Assembly (NCBI GenBank): GCA_949318235.1
Contig: OX439133.1
Coordinates: forward strand, 31,598,850 to 31,662,849
Length of the DNA: 64,000 nucleotides
Direction: 5' to 3'
DNA from: Ecdyonurus torrentis
Lineage: Eukaryota > Arthropoda > Insecta > Ephemeroptera > Heptageniidae
Shown here: positions 23,041 through 35,530 of the stretch, one piece after another
Layout: every line of letters starts with the position of its first letter
Position numbering within the stretch: the stretch's first letter is position 1
The notes under the pieces: model-generated
What the model was told of the DNA's origin: nothing
What the model saw: only the letters and a program-made list of their open reading frames with translations
The model's database searches: none
Program-made: the position numbers and the translations under genes

Positions 23041-23971
23041 TATGTTATTTACGCGCGTCTTATTTAAAACTTTATTTAATCGTTATCTACTGTATTATTT
23101 GCTATTTAAAAGCATCAAACTATTATTCAGAATATAACTACTGAATTTAAGCATACATATTAAAGCCAACGCCATGTTGGATCAATCAATATTATACGCC
23201 GCATAGGAAAATGACTCGTTTTGCCAGTTCAAAAATAGTAAACAATATTTTTGAGAGCATTAATGCTGTTAATAGGATAAATTAGAATCTCAGATATGCG
23301 AGAAAAATAATAATAACAGAATATTGACCGTTTTTTACAAATAAAAGTGCAAAAACTGAAGTTTGTTCTATGCTGAGCAATGTTGTTCATTGATCCAGTA
23401 TGGCGTCGAAGCGCAATCAGTATGACGTCATGCGAAAACTTACTCTGTGATCTATTTTTATCGCTTAATTTTATTGCTGAGGGCTGAGGCTGTGCTGTAG
23501 AAATTTAGACTTTAAGTAAATTTAGGGCACATAGTATTGTGTGTTTTCTGTAAAATATATTCTTTCATGCAAACGCCGCATCATACATTTTTTCTTCACT
23601 TTATGCTTTATATATTAATTATACAGTGGGTAATAAATTGGTTATATTTTGTAATATTTTTTTTCCTTCACGGGAAACAAAAATTCTACAAATTGTTCAG
23701 TTACATAGATGTAACTATTCAGTACAAACTAACAACTGAATTTCAAAGGTTTGAACTGTCAACGTAACTTGTTAGTATAAATGTTATTTCTTCAGTGGGA
23801 AACAGTTCAGTTAGCTCTCGACCATATCATAAATAACATTACATTGTATACATAATAACAAATTTATTCTTAAAAACGTCTAATAAGTAATTTTTAGCTA
23901 CTTTTCTACGTGTAGACTTACGATAAAAAAATAATAAATTTTACTTGTTACAAAAAAAAAGGTGTAAGGTT

Positions 23972-24831
23972 CAGGAGCGTAGCCTGGATTTACACTGGGA
24001 CGGTGGGAGGTTGGTCGGTTACAGCAAAAGCTGAAAGCAACACTTAGTTACAAACAATTTTTTGTGCCCTAGGTGACAAATAATTGTGTGTGTGTTTTGT
24101 AAAATATAATCTTCCATGCAAATGACAAATAATGCAATAATAATTGTTGTCATTATAATATTATAAATATATATTTTGCTCTTTTTTTTAGATGCTTTTT
24201 TTAATAACAGTAATTAATCAGAATCAGTGGGTAATATGTTGCTTTTAATTATTAAATAGTATATTAAAGTAGAAAAGAAAATAATAAAAAAATGTACTTG
24301 GTAAAAAAATAAAATATTATGCTAGCCCATTTTAGCAATAATATCGTAATTTATTGCATTGAATAATATGCAAGTTGGTTCTTTTATGTTTCATAGCTTT
24401 TTTTCCCCAGTTCTAAAGTAACAACATATTTATGAATTTAAATTAAGTGCATCCTCAATTACGTAATTTATGTTGTCCATGTAGAGAACACAGAAAAAAA
24501 GTTATCTGCTCATAACAAACTCTTTTTAATATAATTGTAATAAATATTTTCATAATTATTTGTTATCTTTAAAGAATTTGACTATACTTATGTATAATAA
24601 TAATTTGGCCTATAATAAATAATAAAAAAAATAAAAGAGAAAAAATTTGCTGAAAACCCTCAATTTTCTATTCTTGCAGCCAAAAAAAGAGACCGAAATA
24701 TACCCCACGCTCCCAAAAGGGGGAGTGTATCTTATGCACATCACACATCATGAACTTATGTGGCTCTTTCAGCGTTTGCTGTACCCGACCAACCCCCCAC
24801 CGTACCAGTGTAAATCCTGGCTACGCTCCTG
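23972..24831. mobile_element. hAT-like termini enclosing the loop of the foldback
   Basis: The loop starts CAGGAGCGTAGCCTGGATTT and ends with the complement of CAGGAGCGTAGCCAGGATTT; the inverted similarity continues for about 70 bp (ACACTGG, ACGGTGGG, GGTTGGTCGG, TACAGCAAA, GCTGAAAG). CAGNNGCGTAGCC ends are known from hAT-type elements in animals. Flanking octamers GTAAGGTT and ATTCTATT do not match, so no target duplication is seen. This is an 860-bp non-coding element sitting at the centre of the larger palindrome. Confidence 0.7.
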
Positions 24832-25689
24832 ATTCTATTTATTTCACTCTTATTTTTGTAACAAGTAAAATTTATTATTTTTTTATCGTAAGTCTACACG
24901 TAGAAAAGTAGCTAAAAATTACTTATAAGACGTTTTTAAGAATAAATTTGTTATATGTATACAATACAATGTTATTTATGATATGGAGAGCTAACTGAAC
25001 TGTTTCCCACTGAAGAAATAACATTTATACTAACAAGTTACGTTGACGGTACAAACCTTTGAAATTCATTTGAAAACACATTACAAAATATAACCAATTT
25101 ATTACCCACTGTATAATTAATTTATAAAGCATAAAGTGAAGAAAAAATGTATGATGCGGCGTTTGCATGAAAGAATATATTTTACAGAAAACACACAATA
25201 CTATGTGCCCTAAATTTACTTAAAGTCTAAATTTCTACAGCACAGCCTCAGCCCTCAGCAATAAAATTAAGCGATAAAAATAGATCACAGAGTAAGTTTT
25301 CGCATGACGTCATACTGATTGCGCTTCGACGCCATACTGGATCAATGAACAACATTGCTCAGCATAGAACAAACTTCAGTTTTTGCACTTTTATTTGTAA
25401 AAAACGGTCAATATTCTGTTATTATTATTTTTCTCGCATATCTGAGATTCTAATTTATCCTATTAACAGCATTAATGCTCTCAAAAATATTGTTTACTAT
25501 TTTTGAACTGGCAAAACGAGTCATTTTCCTATGCGGCGTATAATATTGATTGATCCAACATGGCGTTGGCTTTAATATGTATGCTTAAATTCAGTAGTTA
25601 TATTCTGAATAATAGTTTGATGCTTTTAAATAGCAAATAATACAGTAGATAACGATTAAATAAAGTTTTAAATAAGACGCGCGTAAATA

Positions 25690-26290
25690 ACATATCCTTC
25701 TAACCAATTCCACTCAATAAAATAAACAAAAATATATTTCTAACCAATTCCCATTCTAACCAATTCCCATTCTAATCAATTCCACTCAATAAAAAAAATG
25801 AAAATATCTTTCTAACCAATTCCGATTCTAACCAATTCCCATTCTAATCAATTCCACTCAATAAAATAAATAAAAATATCTTTCTAACCAGTTCCGATTC
25901 TAACCAATTCCCATTCTAATCAATTCCACTCAATAAAATAAATGAAAATATCTTTCTAACCAATTCCGATTCTAACCAATTCCCATTCTAATCAATTCCA
26001 CTCAATAAAATAAATAAAAATATCTTTCTAACCAGTTCCGATTCTAACCAATTCCCATTCTAATCAATTCCACTCAATAAAATAAATAAAAATTTCTTTC
26101 TAACCAGTTCCGATTCTAACCAATTCCTATTCTAATCAATTCCACTCAATAAAATAAATGAAAATTTCTTTCTAACCAGTTCCGATTCTAACCAATTCCC
26201 ATTCTAATCAATTCCACTCAATAAAATAAATAAAAATATATTTCGAACCAATGCCGATTCTAACCAATTCCCATTCTAATCAATTCCACT
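25690..26290 (-). repeat. 72-bp minisatellite in the right foldback arm
   Basis: Reverse-complement array of the same unit (CTAACCAATTCCCATTCTAA, then TCAATTCCACTCAATAAAAT). The order of unit variants mirrors the left arm almost exactly, showing that the arms were copied or homogenised as a whole. Confidence 0.95.
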
Positions 26291-26449
26291 ATGTAATAAA
26301 TAAAATGCAATGCCATGTTGCCATATTATTATAAAATAAGACACCCCCCACCACTGACGTCGTCTCATCGAACTCATCCCCACCACTCTTATTTTTTCTA
26401 ACCATTTCCGATTCTAACTATTTCCAATTCTAATCAATTCCGATGCCCC

Positions 26450-26458
26450 GTTTGACAT
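26450..26458. other. Right 9-bp target-site duplication of the foldback
   Basis: GTTTGACAT; the sequence continues AACTAAATTTTTAAG exactly as in the empty copy near 42536. Confidence 0.9.
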
Positions 26459-26555
26459 AACTAAATTTTTAAGTAACATTTCTTCTTTCCTTTGTGTTAT
26501 TATTATAATTCGCAACCGTCCTAGTTTGCGAGATATCAGTCGGTCACGTACCCCC

Positions 26556-27295
26556 TTAAGGAATTACTTAAATGTGTTGATGTTTATAAAAATTTGCATT
26601 GATGCGTTAGTTGAATATTAAAATATTTCTAATTAACTTGTATATAAAAATATGAAATGTTACCTAAACATTTAGTAATATCAAACACAGGCAAATATTC
26701 AAGTTATTCCAATTGAAAGGCCAATACGTAAAATATTTCGGCAAGAAGTAGCGAGAGTAAAAATAAACTAATTCGCATTTGCACTGAGAGTATGTTTAGT
26801 TATATGACTTGTTAGGTTCCGGGTATCTGTAACGGCTTTTGCTCTCAGCGCTTTACTAATTAAAATTTTGAGGTCACGTTTTCGTTAAGGGTTCTCTTCA
26901 CTTCGCTTGTATCTTGAAATCTAAAAATGAAATTCCTAATTTTTTGATGCCATCTTAAAGTTAATGGTAACAGCTACCATTGATAAAAATGTCAGCACCC
27001 GTAACCATCAGATAACAGAGATATTAAATATTGAAATTAACATGGGCTCTTATGGGACTAAAACTTTTAAAAAAATAGTAATTCAAAATCTAGCATGGTG
27101 ACCCCCCAAAATGTTTACTTTTTTTAAGTTATCTTACCCTAATCTATCACTGTGTTAAATTTCAGGTTTTTCCTCCTTTACAACTTTCTAGTCAAATCCC
27201 GCAGTAGCTGATTTCCCGCCTTAAGTTTAATGACTCAATGATCACTATTAAAAAAACCATTGTTGACTTCCTCTTCAAGTTATCACGTAGTTGTA
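26556..27295. repeat. Duplicated segment, T1 edge to MITE, with D1 repeat
   Basis: No gene. 26940-27225 is a D1 repeat present here but absent at the matching point of copy 2 (about 43324), another difference between the two duplication copies. Confidence 0.5.
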
Positions 27296-27415
27296 CAGCT
27301 CTGGCCAAAACTTTAAGAACGGGGCAGCGGTGGTTACATCGTTTTTCCATAAAGATAACAGATTGTTGTTGCAGGTTGCCTATACAAATCGTTTTTAGAC
27401 TTTTGGCCACAGCTG
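27296..27415. mobile_element. Tc1/mariner-like MITE (duplication copy 1)
   Basis: CAGCTCTGGCCAAAACTTTA to TTTTGGCCACAGCTG, 120 bp, flanked by TA on both sides; its paralogue at 43404-43523 has the same position and length. Confidence 0.85.
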
Positions 27416-28374
27416 TACATGAGCAGTGGGCTGTGACTGTTCATATATACAGTATATATATGCATATCACTGTAAATAAGCTTGCATAATTAATGCATCT
27501 TTTTTTATTGCTCTTTCTGTATACACACACCCATATACCCATATACCTATAGATATATGGGAATGTGGTGTGTGTGTGCGTGTTTTACTATATATACAAT
27601 ATTAAATTAAAATTAACTGTGAAAGGAAATCTACGTTTATATTGCGTTTTATAAATATTTATTAATTTTACTTAATTTTGTATTTTATAATATAAATATT
27701 TTAAATAACGTTATATAAATAGTATTTAATTGTTAGGTTATAATATAATTGTACACTTGTGCAAATGAAAAGTCTTAATACTGTTTTCTTAATGAGCGGA
27801 GAATTTAATACATGGAATTATTTAATATGAATTCTATTTATTAAGTTGGACGTTGTCGTGTTTTGTAGCTAATTCCACGGATATTTCAACAGGAGTGTAA
27901 CATTGTCTGTTTTTGGATAACAATAATCAAATCAAAGATGGAATTCAAATTTTCGAGCAACAATACAAGAATACAAAATTACATATTAAATTTACGCTGC
28001 GATATAGGGGAAATTTAAGCCACTTACATTGTACATATTGATTGTTGCGGCGACAATTTGAACTACATCATTAAGGGAACGTTTTTAAGGTAGGGCAATA
28101 ATACAGAGGCTCACCAGCGTGGCGCAATCTGAAACAGTAGAATAATTACTAAAATTTTTATAAACAATTAATTAAAATTAAGAAAATTTAAGACATTTTT
28201 ATGGTTTCATGGATGTTACTGGCGAACCACGATAACCAATCACTGGTGGTGAGATAAAAAAAATAGTGTCCTACTAACTTGCTTATACTTAACTATTCTC
28301 TAAGTGGTTTACAAACAGAACTATTGCAGTAAGACGAGGAAATTTTAAATACGAAGGGTTTTATATAATATAAC

Positions 28375-28650
28375 AATGAGGAAGATTAATGATTTTTGGG
28401 ACAGTATTTGAGCACATTTTAAAATTCTTACGTCAAAATTTGCAGAAGAAGATTGAATTTCGCTGCAAATTCAAACAAACGACTAACAACACAGGCTTCT
28501 TAGGGGCGTGGCTGCCACTTTTAAATCATGAATTAATTGCTGAAATTTAATTAATTAAGGTAAATATTGACGTCAATAGAATCTATTAGTTACACTTTTA
28601 TCTAAAAATGTGCTCAAATACTGTCCCAAAAATTAGTAGTCTTCCTCATT
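28375..28650. mobile_element. 276-bp MITE with 46-bp inverted ends (copy 1)
   Basis: The ends are AATGAGGAAGATTAATGATT and, complemented, AATGAGGAAGACTACTAATT, followed in both by TTTGGGACAGTATTTGAGCA. The centre holds TTGACGTCAA (octamer 28568-28575). No target duplication is evident. Paralogue at 44687-44961. Confidence 0.75.
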
Positions 28651-30001
28651 CAGACCATTTTTTCACAGAAAATAAGCTACTTTATTATAATAACCATAAG
28701 TGAATTAAGTTTGTATCTGACAATACAAAAATTCCTACGTAGAAATCATCAAATCAATACCTAGGGCAAATCAATATCCATCAGCTTGCGCTATGGAAAA
28801 CACACACCGTGTCCTTTTTATGTATAAACTTGGCGGCTGTAAATATACATACAGTGATACATATGAGTTATACCTAAACATTAGTGTAATTATGCTTTGT
28901 ACCACATTTCACTGTACTACATGTACTCATGGTATTGAGTTAACATATTAGAAATCATCGAGTCAATCAAAACAACGTGTTATGTTTATCAAGTTATATG
29001 ATCAAAATATAAAATATATAAGTAAAAATTATGTTTTCGTTAAAAAATGTTTAAATCGAGCTAACTTAATAATTATATTATATTTGACACTATACATACC
29101 ACTGCAAATAAGATACGGTAGTTATTAAATTGATATATAAATTGATATCCTGAACCAACGCAACCTGTTCGACAGATCTGCTTAACAATAAGCCTACCTT
29201 GCAGGATATTTATCTAACTAGCTGCCATGTTGGTTGTGTCGCTTGTCATTAATTAGAAATACATTGTTTTATAGATAAAATAATATTATTAAAAGTAAAA
29301 GTTCAGTAGGTTTATATTTTTGTAAAGTAATATAAATAATTTAAAAACTAACGATTAAAATTTACTTGGCTAAAATTTATTTGAAATGTAAATGTTTTAT
29401 TTATTGGTAAATAATAATATTACTAAAAAACATTATGCATTGATTTATAATACAGTATATGTATATATCTATATTTTATTTTCTTCGTTGAATTAAATTT
29501 CTTGATATTGCATATTTTCAGATATTTTAAAATTTAATCAATTCATTAACTGTCAAAATCTTTTTCTTTTATATAAATAAAAATAATATTAAATAAATAA
29601 AATACGGTGTTTAATATAAGCCGGTAAATTATGAATTATGACTTACACGTTCAATAAAAATTGTAAATAAATCGCGTGATGTCATCTATTGAAGATTGTG
29701 ATGTAAATCTGGTCATTTAAAATTTAGAAAATAAACTCGTTTATAAAATTGGTAAATCAAAGCTTAGCATGAGACAGGTTATTAAAGCAATTTTTCGCTG
29801 TTGCCGCATCTTTAATAGAGAGTTGTCCGCAATCCTTGTATTCCTGCACCATAAATTGTGCACTTACGTTTTAATAACCAAAGTTGATCGTCATTTTAGT
29901 GGCAGAAAACAGAACAGCATTAATATGTACTTATTCGTAGATGAATAAAATAAAATATATGAATAACACCAATAAGCATGCACAATAACATTCTTATTAT
30001 T

Positions 30002-30120
30002 CAGAATATAAATGTAAAATAATCCACTTGGTTTCGATGCCATTTTAGACCTTATGTACATGTAGCATAAGGTCTAAAATTGCATCAAAACCTAGTGGTT
30101 TATTTCACATTTATATTCTG
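30002..30120. repeat. 119-bp near-perfect hairpin (copy 1)
   Basis: From CAGAATATAAATGTAAAATA to its complement TATTTCACATTTATATTCTG: a stem of about 55 bp with few mismatches (the inner half pairs GCCATTTTAGACCTTATG with CATAAGGTCTAAAATTGC) and the loop TACATGTAG. It is identical in the second copy (46309-46427). It could be a tiny foldback MITE or encode a hairpin RNA; the sequence does not decide. Confidence 0.85.
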
Positions 30121-30149
30121 GGGCGACGATGCTGTGTTCATAAGCTTTA

Positions 30150-30683
30150 CAGACTTGGTTACGTAACTCATTACATTACATTACATTACATTGTAACTCG
30201 TTACATTACACACTACTTTATGAAAAAGTAATGACACTACATTACTTACTACTCCTAAAAGTAGTGATAAAATTTTTAGCGTTACTTTATTTACTTCAAA
30301 TATTTTCATAATGAATTAAAATATTTTCAAAAATATATACCTACATATCATAACGCCATAATTTCTTTCCGGGTAGCCCAGGATAAATATATGTTTGAAA
30401 AATTGTTTATTTTTTCGACATATTATAAATATAGACAGATTTGAATCAAAATCGTAAGGGTAATTTTGAATTCCTATATAATGACAAAGCATGAGTACTA
30501 CTTATAGATTTTGAAGCTTATTTCTTTTGAAGTAATTAAAATAGTGTCGTTACATCGCAAAAATTACTTGAAAAAGTAGCTCGTTACCGTTACGCAAAAG
30601 TAAGGACGTTACGTTATTTTGTAACCAAAAGTAGTAAAATTACGTAACGTCGTAACTTGTAACGATGTTACTGCCCAGGTCTG
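30150..30683. mobile_element. hAT-like MITE with GTTAC repeats (copy 1)
   Basis: The ends are CAGACTTGGTTACGTAACTC and, complemented, CAGACCTGGGCAGTAACATC, followed in both by many GTTAC/TTACG words and pairing AAAAGTAGTG/CACTACTTTT blocks. CAGRCYTGGGCAGTAAC ends are familiar from widespread hAT non-autonomous elements. Flanks AAGCTTTA and GCTTTTAC share GCTTTA/GCTTTTA, an imperfect candidate duplication. It includes five CATTA repeats at 30168-30192. Confidence 0.75.
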
Positions 30684-33600
30684 GCTTTTACTCGTTTTTA
30701 TTTTTTTATTTTTTTTTTTTGGTTGTGTGCATTAAGTCTACACTGTAAAAAAGGCTATGATAAAATTTTCAGTCTAACCATTAAATATATAATAAGACGT
30801 GATGGAAATTTTACATTAGAAATTTAAACACGTCGACGTCCGAAATTTTATTTGCAAAAATGTAAAGGTTACAAATTTAGCAAATAATATATATATATAT
30901 ATTTTTTTTGTGTTGGCCGCATCTATGTACTTAAGAAATTACTGTCTTTTTATTATGTTCTGAAAATATAAATAACGATTTTCTTATTACATTGCTCTAC
31001 TTGTCATTACTGATTAGTGATTCTGATTACTTAACCGCATGTTTTTTCAAGAAATGCAGCACATTTAAAGAACTAATGATTGATATTAGGATCTGTACTC
31101 ATTTGAAACAAAAGTAATATTTATAATTAATAGTTTAAGAATAAATGATAAAAAAAAAGAATTAAAAGCATATTTTTCTATAAAATTATAATAACTATTA
31201 ATTATTGTTGTTGCTATTTAATAAAAAATGTTATTATTATATATTTTATACTCAAACAAATATTAATCTAATAAATATTATATATTATATTATATTATAT
31301 ATATATATATATACATATATATTCATTTGTATGTAGTAAAAACTTTGCTTAACATATACATGCATTCCGTAATATATTATTATAATCATTTAATCGGCCT
31401 CATACAATAATATAAAATAATTTTTTACGTTATAAATACGTTATACGTTACGTTATAAATAAATGTCATTTTCTAATTTTTTTTTTTACATTCATTGTAT
31501 GGATAAAAATCGCACCTTTCTTCTGGTACAATTTTTTTCTCTACATCACACATTTTTACACACATTTGGTACATTTTTTTCTCTGCAAATTATATTTAAA
31601 ATTAATTCGCAATGCTAATTCATGTGCATCGCGAATCGGCGAGTGATAGTGCACACGTCACGAGGAAAGAGTAGACAGCGCCCCCACCCTTACGCGGCAT
31701 CAGAGCCGGACAAGATGCATATCATTATCAACTTAATTTTTAACTGAATTTTTCATTTTTGCTTCGATATATAGCCTTTAAGAAAAAAAAATTGCAAACT
31801 TGCAGTGATACACCAGAATTAGACATTTTTTAAAATGAGAAAAAAAAAATTAAGGTTACAGAGCTATATTTAGAATTATTAATTGTTTTAAGTTTTAGTC
31901 CCATGAGAGCCCATGTTAAAATTAATATATATTTTCTCTCGTATCTAATGATCACGGGGTTTGAAAATTTTATCATAGGTAGCAGTCACTTTTAACTTTC
32001 AAATGGCAACATAATGTTTCGAAGCTTTCTTTTAAGAATATGAGATACAAGTTATTTGAGAACATGTATATTAAGCTACATTTCATCTTTTCATCAAGTT
32101 AATTTTATATTTAAAATTGTGCTGTTTGTCGTAAGTCGTAATTTGGTCGTTTACCGATCTCTTTATATTCAACACTTTATAAACCCTATTATTTACCCAT
32201 AATATTTTACAAAATATCACGTATCACGTAGAACACTACTACATAATAATTAATACATTTTAAAGAAACACATAAACAAGTATTGTTGTGATTTTTATTT
32301 ATAAAATTTTAATTAAAATATTATTAATAAACAAAAAATAAATTTAATAATTTTATATTTTAAAACTATATAAAAAATATTCAAACTTTCAAAAATAGTA
32401 AAATTTAAGCTAAAATGATTTAAAAAATATAAATTGTCACTGGGCATGATATTTTCTAATAGGTTTTTGTTACTACATATTGACTTTTATGTAACAAAAA
32501 AGAATAATTATTAATTAAGTGAATCTTAATTTAAACTGGTAAAATTTTCCAATATACTGGCCCATGTTATTTAGTGCTCACGAATGGCGATGACATTCAT
32601 ATAAATGCAAATATCCCATGAAAGTAAAATATTTGCATGAACAAAAAATATTATATTTTATAACTTATAATATGCTTGCATTTAAACTTTAACCAAATAT
32701 AACGAATTTAATATCTTATATGCTGCGTATTCATCTCGTTGCAGTTATTTCCTGAACAGGCTCACACAATGCTATAATGAAATTAAAAAAACAATTATTT
32801 ATATTATTACATTTTTGAACATTCAATTAAATTTATATAAAAAAAAACTTTAATGTTTATATAAATGTATTATATTTATCAATGATATTTTTTGTTCTTT
32901 TTACAAATTCGTTTAAAAAAGAAATAATAATATTAAAACACTAAAACAATGTTATAAAAGACACATAACACATAACATTAATATTAAGTTAATATAAAAA
33001 TAAAAATCTTAATGTGTAAAAAATAGTTTAACAAAATTTATATTGCATTAATTGTGACTAAGCTGAAAGACACTAATAATAAAAGAACTCAAACATGAAT
33101 TTTTATAATTATGTAAATGAAACAATTTTAGGTTTATATTATTTAGCAACATTGCTCAAATTTTCTTCCGATTTTGCGTACTGACGTGCGTAAAAATATT
33201 ATTTCCGTAACTTTTACATTGCAATGATTATTAAGAGGCGCAAACCTTTCTTTTCTCTCTCTCTCGATTATTTTCACATTTTTGTCTCTTTTGGCCTCCA
33301 GAAAAAGATTATGTAATTTCCTATTATATCTGCAGCATTCCTCAATAGAATGCATTGGGAAATATTATTTTGGAGACAAGTATTAGTTATAATGTATAAA
33401 GCTTAAAAATAAGAATTCTTTTTATTTCCAAATTTTTTCTTAAATTTTACTTTTTTTTATTAAGAAAAATAGTTTTTTAAAAAAATATATATTTGGCAAT
33501 TATTTATTTATACTTTATTTCAGTATTTTAAAACAAATATTATTTATTATTTTTATAAATTTGTAAACATTTATTTTAATTTTTAATGCAAATATTTATA

Positions 33601-34209
33601 AATTCATGCCGACATCTATTAATATTATTAATAAGTAGCAAACCTTGCAATTCTTTTCTAAGATCAAGTTCTGAATAGTGAATAGGCGTGATAATTTACA
33701 TTACTTTGTAAATTTGAAAAAGAAAAAAAATGTATCATTGATAAATATAATACATTTATATAAACATTAAGGTATTTTTTTTTATATAAATTTAATTGAA
33801 TGTTCAAAAATGTAATAATTTAAATAATTGTTTTTTTAATTTCATTATAGCATTGTGTGAGCCTGTTCAGGAAATAACTGCAAAGAGATGAATACGCAGC
33901 ATATAAGATATTAAATTCATTATATTTGGTTAAAGTTTAAATGCAAGCATATTATAAGTTAAAACATATAATATTTTTTGTTCATGCAAATATTTTACTT
34001 TCATGGGATATTTGCATTTATATGAATGTCATCGCCATTCGTGAGCACTAAATAACATGGGCCAATATATAGGAAAATTTTACCAGTTTAAATAAATTTT
34101 AAATTATTTATGAGAGCATTGAGGCTGTAACTACGTTAAATTGCAGTTTTTCAAGAAGTAATTCATTTATTCAAACAGGACTGAACACTATACTTTTTCG
34201 GTACATATT

Positions 34210-34305
34210 CAGCTCTGGCTACTAGTTTGAGAATGATTTGTATAAGCAACTGAAACTACACAATGTTATATTATTGAGAAAACACTGAGGCAGCCACTTC
34301 CCCAA
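34210..34305. mobile_element. Degenerate half of the Tc1/mariner-like MITE (copy 1)
   Basis: CAGCTCTGGCTACTAGTTTG then AGAATGATTTGTATAAGCAA and AACACTGAGGCAGCCACTTC resemble the family (compare 39215-39334), but the right inverted end is lost. The same decayed state is present at 50497-50592. Confidence 0.6.
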
Positions 34306-34439
34306 TGTTAAACTAGCGGCCAGATCTGTACGTGTACTGATATGGACACAGTAAGTTTTAGAGCATTCTGGATATAGACCGGTTTCACTCATATTTAAAG
34401 GAATAGACCAGAGAAAAACATAAGCATTTATATCACAAA

Positions 34440-35245
34440 ACACTTGATAAGATTTACATAAATAACATTAGTTTGTCTCAAAACCCAACAGTAGCCCCGT
34501 AGCAGTGATCAAAAAAATTCAATTTATGCAACTCGCACAACATTTTCTTACTAATTTTTGCATGTTTCTGACGTCAGAAACATGAATTTTCATGCAAATT
34601 GCATACTTTACAGAATTTTCACGCTCTGTTGTGGGGCTACATTAACATTCTGGTAAAAAATGTCATCAGTTTTGAAGATCCCATTTTGTGTTTATTCATT
34701 AAAAAGTACATGTTGTTTTATGTGGTCTATGGCTTTAAGAACTGACATTTTATTGGTCAGATATACATAGGCCAGCATAGGAAAAACGAAAATTTTATTA
34801 TTATTAGTTTTTAAATATCAAAAAGAGCTTCAAACCTCAATCAAAACCTTTTTCTAGCTCCTAATAAGCATGAAGAATATGAGAAAAATTCGTTCAGTTG
34901 AAATAAACGCTTTTAATATGAAAAGTAAGGAGAAATTATATTTCCCCTATGCTGGACAATGTATTAGGCACCACAAACGTGGCGACAAAGCACAAGGATA
35001 TGCAAGGGGTCTACATATTATGTAAAAATGATAAATGTAGCAACATAGCCACAAAAATAACACATAGGTCAAGGTAGAGTGCGAGCGGGTGAGGTGGTGA
35101 CAAAAAAGCTATTGAAATATTGCCTGTTACCTGCTTTGCTTGCAACGTTATCTGTCTGTGTCGGTACGTATAATTAATTAATTGTAATTACAGTAAATTT
35201 ACATACATACACTTATTTTGAAATCAGTTACAGATTTTGTATATA
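34440..35245. repeat. Dispersed repeat and unclassified DNA in duplication copy 1
   Basis: 34440-34745 is the inverted relative of 12225-12470. It contains the exact palindrome CATGTTTCTGACGTCAGAAACATG, whose centre CTGACGTCAG lies at 34568-34577. 35000-35160 is slightly GC-richer (GTGCGAGCGGGTGAGGTGG) with no recognised function. Confidence 0.5.
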
Positions 35246-35530
35246 GGGTGTATGCATTCATGTTAAAGCCAACACCATGTTGCATCACTCAATAACATGG
35301 ATGGCATAGGAAAATAGCTCATTTTATCGGTTTAAAACACTATGCATTAGTTTTGAGAGCATTGATGCTGTAAATATGTTGAATTAGTAACTCAAGTATG
35401 TGAGAACAATATTAATAAAAAAAATTGTTAGACAAGTAAAAGAAACTAGCCGAAAATAGAGTTTGTCCTATCATCAGCAATGTTATTCACTACATCAATA
35501 TGGCTCGTAGTGCATTGAATATATGAATGT
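35246..35530. mobile_element. GGGTG MITE family, diverged copy
   Basis: Starts GGGTGTATGCATTCATGTTA, contains AAGCCAACACCATGTTGCAT, GAGAGCATTGATGCTGTAAA and TCAGCAATGTTATTCACTAC; the right end is decayed. Paralogue 51519-51800. Confidence 0.6.

Larger units (their letters stand above)
22286..26449. mobile_element. Foldback (FB-like) transposon, 4,164 bp
   Basis: The two arms (22286 to about 23956 and about 24856 to 26449) are near-perfect inverted repeats. The ends are GGGTCACAGGAATTG and, complemented, GGGGCATCGGAATTG. The 9-bp sequence GTTTGACAT occurs immediately outside both ends (22277-22285 and 26450-26458) and only once in the empty paralogue near 42527-42535. Each arm contains about eight 72-bp tandem units. 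Long inverted arms made of subrepeats with 9-bp target duplications match the established description of Drosophila FB elements; MULE-type elements also make 9-bp duplications. No transposase is visible, so it is non-autonomous. Confidence 0.92.
22002..26555 (+). mobile_element. TTAA-type MITE family T1 split by the foldback element
   Basis: The left end is TTAA followed by GGTGGTGGGGAACGTATCGT, and the right end is GATATCAGTCGGTCACGTAC then CCCC and TTAA (26556-26559). Without the foldback the element is about 390 bp. The copy at 42304-42626 shows the uninterrupted sequence from position 22062 on. The TTAA flanks and GGTGGGG/GGGGGTACGTGACC ends resemble T1 copies at 11725-12122 and the end fragment at 55478-55523. 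Confidence 0.75.

Noticed and set aside
30168..30192. CATTA repeats considered as telomere-like sequence
   Set aside because: Only five units, embedded inside a hAT-like MITE made of GTTAC-like words.
33143..33355. 70-codon frame (with its copy at 49431-49643) as a conserved small gene
   Set aside because: The copies are nearly identical DNA, so conservation is uninformative; both observed differences change the amino acid, and there is no family match.
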